Source: Microcoleus sp. bin48.metabat.b7b8b9.023 (lineage in GTDB: Bacteria; Cyanobacteriota; Cyanobacteriia; Cyanobacteriales; Microcoleaceae). Taken from it: DNA of 64,000 nt. Below, in pieces: positions 27,453-35,092 of this stretch (the first letter of the stretch is position 1; each line of letters starts with the position of its first letter). The stretch is from the NCBI RefSeq assembly GCF_013299185.1, contig NZ_JAAFKG010000003.1, forward strand, positions 62,001-126,000, written 5' to 3'. The translations under genes were made by a program, and so were the position numbers. The notes under the pieces were generated by a model. That model saw nothing but the letters and a program-made list of their open reading frames with translations. It was not told the origin of the DNA and made no database searches.

Positions 27453-27940
27453 GGGACGCCTCCTTTGCTAATACGCTGCATAATTGACTCAAGAGCATCT
27501 GGTGTAAACTGATTCCGGCGGGGCAATTCAACAGTAATGCGATTTGTATTTCTAGTTTCAGGCATTCCCCGCAGCGATACCCAATAGGCACAATGTCTAA
27601 GCAATATTTCCTGTTCTGACTGTTGTATCCATTCCCCGATATTTTCGGGTACTAAAACCACAATTAGCAGGCGGGGAATAAAGGTGGTGACTCTTAAGTC
27701 GTTATAATTTTTGACGTTGAGCGGATATCGCACAGATTGAGCATCGAGTACATCTCTTGAAGTACATTTTAACTGCAATTCGAGGCGGTGCGGTTGCATT
27801 GGATCGTAGCCGACAGCCTTGATACAGAGATCCACGCTATCATAATCATTCTCTGGTTGATCTACAGAACAGCCGGCCACTGTCGCCACAGCACGCACGT
27901 AAGCCTTGCTAAATAATTCTTTTCGCTGATTCAGTTCCAT
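27449..27940 (-). CDS. DUF4365 protein, PD-(D/E)XK nuclease-like
   Basis: 163 aa. 'QRKELFSKAYVRAVATVAG', 'DYDSVDLCIK' and 'RLELQLKCTS' reproduce the DUF4365 layout, in which an Asp and a (D/E/Q)xK-type strand form a PD-(D/E)XK-like active site. DUF4365 domains occur in predicted defence nucleases. First gene of a two-gene operon with the 187-aa protein. The spacing and strand suggest a compact module separate from the DUF3696 operon. Confidence 0.75.
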   Translation of the reverse strand: MELNQRKELFSKAYVRAVATVAGCSVDQPENDYDSVDLCIKAVGYDPMQPHRLELQLKCTSRDVLDAQSVRYPLNVKNYNDLRVTTFIPRLLIVVLVPENIGEWIQQSEQEILLRHCAYWVSLRGMPETRNTNRITVELPRRNQFTPDALESIMQRISKGGVP

Positions 27941-28032
27941 TTAAAGACGGTTTCGAGAAAGGGGCGATCGCACTTTGGTGTCAACAAACACGTCAAACAT
28001 AGTACCAGTCTTTCGTCGATCCGATAGGCTCT

Positions 28033-28146
28033 AGATCCCCCCTAACCCCCCTTAACAAGGGGGGGACAAGAGCATTCAAAGCCCTTCTTAAGTGGGGAAC
28101 CGGATTTCAAAGTCCCCCTTCTTAAGGGGGATTTAGGGGGATCTAG
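28033..28146. mobile_element. MITE-like element, GATCCCCC ends, copy 1
   Basis: Left end TAGATCCCCCCTAACCCCCC and right end GGGGGATTTAGGGGGATCTA are inverted repeats. Several CCCCCTTCTTAAGGGGG-type inner palindromes. A larger relative is at 29989-30227. Confidence 0.7.
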
Positions 28147-28218
28147 ACTCGGCTACAAACGAGTTTTTTCGAGGGTTTAGACTTGAGTTGACACTAATCG
28201 GAACTCCGCCCCTACCAA

Positions 28219-29658
28219 TTAATGACCGCCCGCCGCCCCAGCCGCCCGTTTAAACGCTTCATCCAGCACTTCTGAAAGCGTCGGGTGAGTGTGCACTCGG
28301 AATGCTAAAGAGTTCACTGAATCCCGCTGGGCGATCGCATTTGCCGCCTCCTGAATCAAATCCGAAGCGTGCAAACCGAAAATGTGCACGCCCAACAATT
28401 CCCCAGTATCTTTCCGGTAAATCACCTTAGCCATACCGTCGGTTTCACCCTCCGCAATAGCTTTAGAATTTCCCTTAAAATAACTCTTGACAGAAGCGAC
28501 CTCAAACCCTTCGGTTTTTCCTAACTCCTTCGCCGCAGGTTCATTCATTCCCACATAGCTAATTTCTGGGTGAGTAAAAGCTGCCGCTGGGATACTCAAA
28601 TAGTCTACTTCGCGAGTGCGGCCGCAAATATTTTCGACTGCGGCAATTCCTTGAGCAGATGCAGCGTGGGCTAACATCATTTTGCCATTAACATCGCCGA
28701 TCGCCCACAAATTTGCGATCGGTTCTCCCGCCGCCAAAACCTGCATCTTATCGTTAACTGGAATATAGCCGCGCATCGTTTCGACGCCAACGGTTTCTAA
28801 TCCCAGATTCTTGCTGACGGGAACTCGGCCAGTTGCTACCAAACAAGCATCAACTTCCAAAATCTCGACAACTTCCTTAGTTTTGAAATCAGCTAATTCA
28901 ATAATTACTGGGGAACCAGGGATAATTTTCTTGGCTAACAAACCAACTTTTGTTTCAATATCGCGCGGTGCAATTAACACTCGTTCTGCTAATTTAGCAA
29001 TATCCGGGTCAAAAGTTGGCATCAATTGATCTAGAGCTTCAATCATCGTAATTTCGCAGCCGAGGGCTGTGTAAATATCCGAAAACTCCAAACCAATATA
29101 ACCGCTGCCAATAATTGCGATCCACTTCGGTAGCGATTCCAATCTGACAGCATCATCGCTAGTAAATACAGTTTTGCCGTCAATTTCTATCCCTGGAGGG
29201 ACGAAGGGAATTGAACCGGGAGCGAGAATAATATCCTTGGCGGTAATAGTTTTCTCGCCTTTGTCGGTTTCGATCGCAATTTTTTGAGCAGCCGCAATTT
29301 TGCCCCAACCTTGGATGACATCGACGTTCAAACGTTTGAGGCTGTTTGTCAAGTCGCCGCGAAGTTTGCTAACAATAGTGTTAGCGTGATTGGCGATCGC
29401 CCCGCGATCGAAATCCACACTTCCCAACTGAATTCCCAAAGTCTTGAGGTGGTGTGCATTCCGCATATCCCGCACCCGCCCCGAAGCCGCCAGCAGCGCC
29501 TTTGAGGGAATGCAGCCGCGGTTGACACAAGTCCCGCCCATGTCGCCTGCTTCGATAATTGCCACTTTCAGCCCGCAGCTAACCGCGTGTATAGCGGCCC
29601 CGTGTCCGCCCACGCCGGCGCCGATAATTGCTAAATCGTAATCAAATCCTTGAGTCAC
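28219..29658 (-). CDS. lpdA: Dihydrolipoamide dehydrogenase (E3)
   Basis: FAD enzyme that reoxidises dihydrolipoamide with NAD+ in the pyruvate dehydrogenase complex and in glycine cleavage. I chose the GTG at 29658 ('[20 protein letters not shown]') because an AGGAG lies 7-8 bases upstream and it fits homologues; the open frame to 29748 adds 30 unlikely residues. 479 aa. FAD motif '[15 protein letters not shown]', redox pair '[13 protein letters not shown]', NAD motif '[13 protein letters not shown]', '[17 protein letters not shown]' and the C-terminal catalytic '[10 protein letters not shown]' are all present. Confidence 0.95.
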   Translation of the reverse strand: MTQGFDYDLAIIGAGVGGHGAAIHAVSCGLKVAIIEAGDMGGTCVNRGCIPSKALLAASGRVRDMRNAHHLKTLGIQLGSVDFDRGAIANHANTIVSKLRGDLTNSLKRLNVDVIQGWGKIAAAQKIAIETDKGEKTITAKDIILAPGSIPFVPPGIEIDGKTVFTSDDAVRLESLPKWIAIIGSGYIGLEFSDIYTALGCEITMIEALDQLMPTFDPDIAKLAERVLIAPRDIETKVGLLAKKIIPGSPVIIELADFKTKEVVEILEVDACLVATGRVPVSKNLGLETVGVETMRGYIPVNDKMQVLAAGEPIANLWAIGDVNGKMMLAHAASAQGIAAVENICGRTREVDYLSIPAAAFTHPEISYVGMNEPAAKELGKTEGFEVASVKSYFKGNSKAIAEGETDGMAKVIYRKDTGELLGVHIFGLHASDLIQEAANAIAQRDSVNSLAFRVHTHPTLSEVLDEAFKRAAGAAGGH

Positions 29659-30335
29659 CTTAAAATCTCCTAATGCCTTTGAAATCTTAGGACTCAAGCA
29701 AAAAACACCGTCTGTCCGTCCTTTCGAGGTGGTGCGTTGCGATCGCAACCCTTGAACAGTGGCAATAGTTGCATAAGTCCTGTGTCCTTATTCTCGACTA
29801 GACTAGGGTTAATTAGACAGTAACTGAGATTTTTTTAGGGTCGATTATGTTGAGCTGGGTGTGCGCCAAGTCTCAAATCACCCTGTCGGCGGGTGTAAAG
29901 TTAAGTACAGATTGATGGCTGACAATGCCCATTCGTGTCAACAATCAAGTCAAATGCAGTGCCGGTGTAGTGTTTGATGCTATAGCCTGGATCCCCCCTA
30001 ACCCCCCTTGTGAAGGGGGGGACAAGAGGTGGTCAAAGTTAACCCCTACTTCTTAAAGCTTGCCCCCTACTCCCCCTTAAGAAGGGGGGAACCGGAAGTG
30101 GTCAAAGTCAACGCCTACTTCTTAAGTCTGATCCCCCCCCCTTAGCTTGCCCCCTACTCCCCCGGATAGTCGGGGGGAACAAGAGGCGCTCAAAGTCCCC
30201 CTTCTTAAGGGGGATTTAGGGGGATCGGGCCTCGGATAAAAGCCAAATTTCTCAAGGGTTTTAGTTGATTGAGGTTTTGATGTCTAATATCTGCACGTGC
30301 CGGCGGGCAGAGTTTATCGGCAAGTTTTGAAGTCT
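29659..30335. other. Divergent interval between lpdA and a small gene
   Basis: Holds the lpdA promoter region (29760-29880), a MITE-like element (29989-30227) and the upstream region of the next gene. No coding sequence seen. Confidence 0.6.
29989..30227. mobile_element. MITE-like element, GATCCCCC ends, copy 2
   Basis: Starts GGATCCCCCCTAACCCCCCT and ends AAGGGGGATTTAGGGGGATC. Inner part contains partially duplicated CTTAAG/GGGGG segments (AGCTTGCCCCCTACTCCCCC twice), so it is a composite copy of the 28033 element. Confidence 0.7.
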
Positions 30336-30626
30336 ATGGAGTGGCTTATGATGGAAGACGATGACCTGAAAGATTCACGCCGGGCCTCGGCTCAAGCTTT
30401 TTTTCAGTCCCTGGATGAATTGTTTGATTATATAGAAGCTTCCAACCCTGATGCGGCAAAGCCTCAGTCTCCGTCGCCTCAACCTAAGCCTGCTAGTGAG
30501 TCTGCGAGTCGGCCGAAGAAGGCTAAAGCTAAGAAAATTAATTTGTCGGATTTTGAAGATGCGATCGCAGATTTGGAACAGTTTATCCAGAATAAGCGCC
30601 AGAATCGCCCGGAATCTAATCAATAG
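30336..30626 (+). CDS. Small charged hypothetical protein
   Basis: 96 aa from ATG 30336 ('MEWLMMEDDDLKDSRRASAQ'); a GTG at 30297 and ATGs at 30348/30351 are alternatives and no clear ribosome site decides. Acidic helical N-terminus ('FFQSLDELFDYIEAS'), a Pro/Ser/Lys-rich linker and a helical C-terminus ('FEDAIADLEQFIQNK'). This helix-linker-helix form recurs in uncharacterised cyanobacterial proteins. Function unknown. Confidence 0.6.
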   Translation: MEWLMMEDDDLKDSRRASAQAFFQSLDELFDYIEASNPDAAKPQSPSPQPKPASESASRPKKAKAKKINLSDFEDAIADLEQFIQNKRQNRPESNQ

Positions 30627-30741
30627 TGCGACACGTTTTAATTAATTATGTCCGCCAAATGACGGATAGTATAAGCTGGCGGACGATCGCCCTGGCTGGA
30701 TTTTGCTGGAGTTTGCGATCGCGCCAGCGGTTATACTGTGG

Positions 30742-31050
30742 TTAGTCTTGGTCTGTGAATTGTTTGGATAGGCGATTTAGGCGATCGGTGTTTTGTCGAT
30801 CGAGCTTGACGAGCACAAACAGGATCTTGAGTGTTAACTCGCTGGCGGTGTTAATTGTTTTTTCTGGAACTTTGCCAGCAACAAAGGAACCGATACCTAC
30901 AAGATAGAACAAAACACTCGTGATGATGAATCCACGTATTGCCAGAGCATAGGAATGAGCTTGATGCAAAAGTTCTTGTTGAGGAGTGCGATCGATTGTG
31001 CTATTATCACAGAACAATTGTTGGTTAATATTTAAATGATTATTAGACAT
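30742..31050 (-). CDS. Small two-helix membrane protein, TRADD-N-associated TM-like
   Basis: 102 aa. After a polar N-terminus, 'LHQAHSYALAIRGFIITSVLFYLVGIG' gives a hydrophobic segment, a short turn 'AGKVPEKTINTASELTLKILF' gives a second, and the tail is basic/helical ('KLDRQNTDRLNRLSKQF'). The arrangement resembles the membrane module called cyanobacterial TRADD-N-associated TM domain in conflict-system surveys; I assign this from pattern only. It is divergent from a HTH-STAND NTPase gene with a 71-base gap. Confidence 0.6.
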   Translation of the reverse strand: MSNNHLNINQQLFCDNSTIDRTPQQELLHQAHSYALAIRGFIITSVLFYLVGIGSFVAGKVPEKTINTASELTLKILFVLVKLDRQNTDRLNRLSKQFTDQD

Positions 31051-31121
31051 TTATCTTGCTGGAAATCTACAAACATATTGCAGATTAACGATAGAATAAA
31101 TATTATTTGCTGATAATAATT

Positions 31122-32216
31122 ATGGGGCGATCGCTTAGAGTTTCTCCAGGGTGCATTGAACAAGTCCAATCGGCTGTAGTGATGAGGGGCTTTGCGAGTA
31201 AGGGGGATTTGGCTGAAACATTGAGATTATCCCGATCTACTGTCACGAAATTTCTGGCGGGACAACCTGTTGATTATCGAAATTTTGTTGAAATTAGCGA
31301 GAAATTGGGGTTTAAGTGGAACACCATTGCCACTCTAGAAATAACAAATCCTCAGTCACCTCAACTTAATTCACAACAAATCTTTGAGGAAACTTCTTCG
31401 TTTATAACTGGGAATCCCATCACCCATCCGCGCTGCTTCTTTGGACGCGAGAAAGAACTCAAACGCCTATTCAATTTGCTCAAACGCCTTCCATTGCAAA
31501 ATGCTGCCATTATCGGCAAAAAGCGCAGTGGCAAGACTTCTCTGCTGCAATATTTGAAAAACATTACCACCACCCCAACAGAACAGTTACGTCCCAATCA
31601 AAAATCTGACTGGTTGCCCAATCCAGAAAACTATCGCTGGATATTCGTAGATTTTCAAGATTCGCGACTTCAGAATCGGGAAGGGCTGCTGCGCTACATT
31701 TTGGAATCCCTAAAAATGGAAGTGCCTAACCCTTGCGACTTGGATAGATTTATGGATGTAGTTAGCCGTAATTTACATCAACCCACAGTCATCTTACTAG
31801 ACGAAATTGGTGTCGGTTTACAACGCTGTCCCGAATTAGATGATGGATTTTGGGAAAGTTTGCGATCTTTGGCAACAAACCAAACAAATGGGAATCTAGG
31901 GTTTGTTTTAGCAGCTCCTGAATCACCGATTGAATTAGCGACTAGCACCGGACATAGTTCGCCTTTTTTCAATATTTTTGGATATACTACAACTCTGGGA
32001 GCTATGACTGAATCTGAGGCGCGGGAGTTGATAGGCAGTTCGCCCATACCTTTTCCTGATGAGGATGTCGAGTGGATTTTGGCTCACAGTCAATGCTGGC
32101 CTCTGCTGCTCCAAATCTTGTGTAGAGAACGATTATTTAGTCTGGAAGAGGGGGAAACTGGGGATAATTGGCATGAAGAAGGTTTGCAACAAATAAAGCT
32201 ATTCGCTCATTTTTAA
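31122..32216 (+). CDS. STAND-type NTPase with N-terminal HTH domain
   Basis: 364 aa from ATG 31122 ('MGRSLRVSPGCIEQV'); an upstream TTG is unlikely. Residues about 1-65 form an XRE-like helix-turn-helix ('SKGDLAETLRLSRSTVTKFL', 'VDYRNFVEISEKLGFKWNTI') typical of the N-terminus of cyanobacterial NB-ARC/STAND proteins. The ATPase has 'FFGREKELKRLFNLL', Walker A 'GKKRSGKTSLL' and Walker B 'VILLDEIG'. It ends soon after the ATPase without WD40 or TPR sensor repeats, so the sensor is missing, separate, or lost. Possible anti-phage role; unproven. Confidence 0.8.
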   Translation: MGRSLRVSPGCIEQVQSAVVMRGFASKGDLAETLRLSRSTVTKFLAGQPVDYRNFVEISEKLGFKWNTIATLEITNPQSPQLNSQQIFEETSSFITGNPITHPRCFFGREKELKRLFNLLKRLPLQNAAIIGKKRSGKTSLLQYLKNITTTPTEQLRPNQKSDWLPNPENYRWIFVDFQDSRLQNREGLLRYILESLKMEVPNPCDLDRFMDVVSRNLHQPTVILLDEIGVGLQRCPELDDGFWESLRSLATNQTNGNLGFVLAAPESPIELATSTGHSSPFFNIFGYTTTLGAMTESEARELIGSSPIPFPDEDVEWILAHSQCWPLLLQILCRERLFSLEEGETGDNWHEEGLQQIKLFAHF

Positions 32217-32416
32217 AAGTAAATGCCGTGAGAACTAATTTGCCTCTAAAGCTGAATCATTTACTCACCTTTTGCTACTAGATGGTGCTAGAAATAAGCT
32301 AAGCTATCGCGCAGTTAAGTTGGATAATTTTGAGGCTGAAACCGCCTCTTGCTTCTAGGGGGCTGGCAATCGGTATTGCGGAGCCAATTTATGCAATAAT
32401 TTCATTGTCAACAATA

Positions 32417-32471
32417 AGTCAGTCACAAGTCAGCCACAAGTCAGTCACAAGTCAGTTACAAGTCAACTTCA
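32417..32471. repeat. 11-bp tandem direct repeats (AAGTCAGTCAC)n
   Basis: Five consecutive units with period 11 (variants AAGTCAGCCAC, AAGTCAGTTAC, AAGTCAACTTC) and one more partial AAGTCAGTCAC near 32481. A period close to one helical turn would place protein contacts on one face of the DNA. Confidence 0.75.
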
Positions 32472-32567
32472 TAAACTTTTAAGTCAGTCACGTCTAAATG
32501 TATAATACAAATACGTATTAACGAAAACAGACTGTATTCGTTTAAAGCGATGTGGTCGTGTAAAACA

Positions 32568-32600
32568 AAAAAGCCAAGTAAGGTGACAACTTACTTAGCT
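32568..32600 (-). terminator. Rho-independent terminator of small membrane-protein gene
   Basis: On the minus strand AGCTAAGTAAG / CTTACTTGGCT (10 of 11 pairs) with loop TTGTCAC, then TTTTTTG. Confidence 0.75.
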
Positions 32601-32641
32601 GGTCTTGATTAAAAAAAGTAGTTCAACGATTCACACTGTTG

Positions 32642-32803
32642 CTATTCATGCTTGTCGTCATCCTTGCCCTTGCTCCTATCCTCCATAGGCATGAGTAATT
32701 GGATGATAACGGGAAACACGACTGGATCATTAAAAGGTACGTCATTCAATATGGCGCAGGCCACCAAAGCAACAGCCAAGAGTAGTCGATAAAAAATACT
32801 CAT
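32642..32803 (-). CDS. Small membrane protein
   Basis: 53 aa from ATG 32803 ('MSIFYRLLLAVALVACAI'), preceded by an AAGGA Shine-Dalgarno about 8 bases upstream; a longer frame from 32851 lacks this. One N-terminal hydrophobic helix, then 'DPVVFPVIIQLLMP' as a possible second short one, and a charged tail 'EDRSKGKDDDKHE'. A good terminator lies 40 bases past the stop, which supports a real transcription unit. Function unknown. Confidence 0.5.
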   Translation of the reverse strand: MSIFYRLLLAVALVACAILNDVPFNDPVVFPVIIQLLMPMEDRSKGKDDDKHE

Positions 32804-32983
32804 CGAGTTTTCCTTCAAAAGTTTGATCAAAGCTTCTGAACGGTAGCTCAAGGGTAATGTTCAGGGGGAGCGTGGGTGTCCAGAGTCTAAAGGTACTGGG
32901 CACTCTATTCTCTTTTTCCCTAACGCAAATCTAACACAGCAATTTTAGCGAGCTGCATTAATTTATTGCTAGCTCATATTTTA

Positions 32984-34510
32984 ATGTTTTATGTATTTGC
33001 ACTCATTTGTGCATTTTTACTTATATTTTTCGGATATACTAGCTATCGCCGATCGTCCGATCGGCAAACAAAGATTAAACAGGATGTACAAAGGCTAGAA
33101 ATCTGTGCAGACGTAACAGCCATAAGTAACGCTCACCACAGTATATCGATCGGCGAACTAAACAGTCAAGCCAGCGCCTTACTCAGTAGCTTCAGTCATA
33201 TCAGCCAAGACGTAGATGCAGCCATCAACCAGGGAAGCGCTTACAACCAGCGTTTCGCCCTCAGTGCTGTAGCAGAAAAATTAAACAGTTTAATACGAGA
33301 ACTCACCCGCAGTAGCGATAAATATTCTGTTCGTTTTCGCCCTATTGCTACCAATTGGTCTGAAATAGTCACCAACCATATACGAGAACTAGCAGAAGCA
33401 GTCGAACTTCGACAAGAAATCGACAACCCTTATATCCTCGGCGTACCCCTTACAGAACAGCAAGAAATCTTCGCCGGACGTACTGATATCGGCACGCGCA
33501 TCGAGCAATTAATTCTAGACCGTCGCCGCCCTCCTTTGCTACTCTACGGTCAGCGACGAATGGGCAAAACTTCCTTACTCCATAACCTGAGACGCTTGCT
33601 ACCCAGCAGCATTATTCCCATGTTTGTAGATTTACAAGGCCCAGTTTCATCAGCGAGTGATTATGCTGGTTTGCTCTACAATATCGCTAGGAGTATGACA
33701 AACTCAGCGAAGCGCCAAAGTGCGTTAACTCTCCCATCTCTCGATCGCGAAACACTGCAAGATGACCCATTCACCCGCTTTGATGAATGGCTGGACAAAG
33801 TAGAAGACGCACTACAAGAAAATATTGCCCTGCTTGCCTTAGATGAATTCGAGGCGCTAGATGATGCCATCAGAAAAGGACGTTTCGACGAGCAAGATGT
33901 TCTGGGAATGTTGCGTCACCTGATTCAACATCGCACTCGCTTCAAAGTGATGCTAGCTGGCTCTCATACGATCGAAGAATTTCAGCGTTGGGCTAGCTAT
34001 TTAATCAATGTCCAAGTCGTTCATATCAGCTACCTGAAACAACCGGAAGCGCGTCAACTAATTGAGCAACCCGTCGAAGATTTTACCCTGCGTTACGAAG
34101 CGGATGCGAGCGATCGAGTTTTGCAACTCACCCGCTGTCACCCTTTCCTCATACAACTCCTCTGCGCTGAAATTGTCGCCCTTAAAAACGAGCAAGATCC
34201 ATCTATCCGCCGACTGGCAAATTTAGCTGATGTGGAAGCAGCAATATCAGCAGCTTTGAGTGTGGGCAGTTTCTTCTTTGCAGATATTCAAAAAAATCAA
34301 GTAGATGGAGCAGGATTAGCTATTTTGCAGTTTTTGGCAGCACAAGGGGAAGGGAAAATCGTGAGCCGGGAAACTATTTTGCAAGAGTTTACTGATGATT
34401 TTGATGCTGTCGGTTTGCTTCTGCAACGGGAGTTGATTGAGGAAGTTGGTGATGGTTATTGTTTCCAGGTTGAGTTGATGCGGCGCTGGTTTGCACGGGG
34501 TGTTAGATAG
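32984..34510 (+). CDS. Membrane-anchored STAND-type NTPase
   Basis: 508 aa from ATG 32984 ('MFYVFALICAFLLIFFGYTS'); a TTG at 32966 would add six residues. One N-terminal transmembrane helix (about residues 2-19), then a helical cytoplasmic region of about 140 residues, then an AAA/NACHT-like ATPase: 'IFAGRTDIGTRIEQLIL', Walker A 'YGQRRMGKTSLL', Walker B 'ALLALDEFEAL' and sensor-like 'FKVMLAGSH'. The C-terminus is a winged-helix-like module ('LAAQGEGKIVSRETIL', 'LLLQRELIEEV'). Same strand as the HTH-STAND gene 770 bases upstream. The membrane anchor suggests a membrane-linked conflict or signalling role. Confidence 0.8.
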   Translation: MFYVFALICAFLLIFFGYTSYRRSSDRQTKIKQDVQRLEICADVTAISNAHHSISIGELNSQASALLSSFSHISQDVDAAINQGSAYNQRFALSAVAEKLNSLIRELTRSSDKYSVRFRPIATNWSEIVTNHIRELAEAVELRQEIDNPYILGVPLTEQQEIFAGRTDIGTRIEQLILDRRRPPLLLYGQRRMGKTSLLHNLRRLLPSSIIPMFVDLQGPVSSASDYAGLLYNIARSMTNSAKRQSALTLPSLDRETLQDDPFTRFDEWLDKVEDALQENIALLALDEFEALDDAIRKGRFDEQDVLGMLRHLIQHRTRFKVMLAGSHTIEEFQRWASYLINVQVVHISYLKQPEARQLIEQPVEDFTLRYEADASDRVLQLTRCHPFLIQLLCAEIVALKNEQDPSIRRLANLADVEAAISAALSVGSFFFADIQKNQVDGAGLAILQFLAAQGEGKIVSRETILQEFTDDFDAVGLLLQRELIEEVGDGYCFQVELMRRWFARGVR

Positions 34511-35092
34511 TACGCTATTTTAGGGATTAGTAACCTATAGCCTTTCTCAAAAAGATGAGGTATAACTGACAGCTTATATCACCTCTTAAGCCAAGAAGGG
34601 CTGAAGCCCAACAACGTACCTCATATTTTAATAGCAATTTTTAAAAGTATTGCTACTAAACAATTTTTGGGTTTGTTGGCTCAAATATTGTCGCCGGTGT
34701 GCGTCGCTGTGAGAGTTTCGATATTTTTTGGGTACGATCTTTACTTTGACGCACCCTACAAATAATTTGTTCCTCGCAATGATAAAAAACTTTAATCCAA
34801 CGGTATTCACCTTGAGAGTGCAGAGAGAACACCGCTGCCATCTAACTACGACTTCACATATTTTGATAATTATTATACGTAAATTTACGTATCTTGACAA
34901 TTATTTAAACTCTACCCTACGTATGTGGAAAACCCATTATTTGCATGGCTGAAAAATTTATCTGACATTTATCCGGATCGCAGTAATTGACGATGAAACA
35001 CTGCTTAGCATGACCGATAACTATCAAAAAAGCTTAAGCCTCTGGTTGTTTTCTGTCACTTCTAATCGTTAATTACTATCAAAAGAGAAGCT
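34511..35092. other. Interval before the Calx-beta gene
   Basis: Contains short repeat pieces related to the GTAGTTGGGCTTTAGCCC family (34590-34625) and a 'GTGCGTC...GACGCAC' repeat (34690-34760), then an AT-rich segment with no ORF and the upstream region of the Calx-beta gene with a GAGAAG ribosome-binding site near 35083. Confidence 0.55.

Larger units (their letters stand above)
32217..32641. other. Interval with phased 11-bp repeats, promoter-like box and hairpin
   Basis: Contains an 11-bp direct repeat array (32417-32471), a TATAAT box at 32501-32506 on the plus strand and a terminator hairpin (32568-32600) for the small minus-strand gene. The first 180 bases show nothing notable. Confidence 0.6.

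Noticed and set aside
29659-29748. 30-residue N-terminal extension of dihydrolipoamide dehydrogenase
   Set aside because: The GTG at 29658 has a good ribosome-binding site and matches family N-termini.
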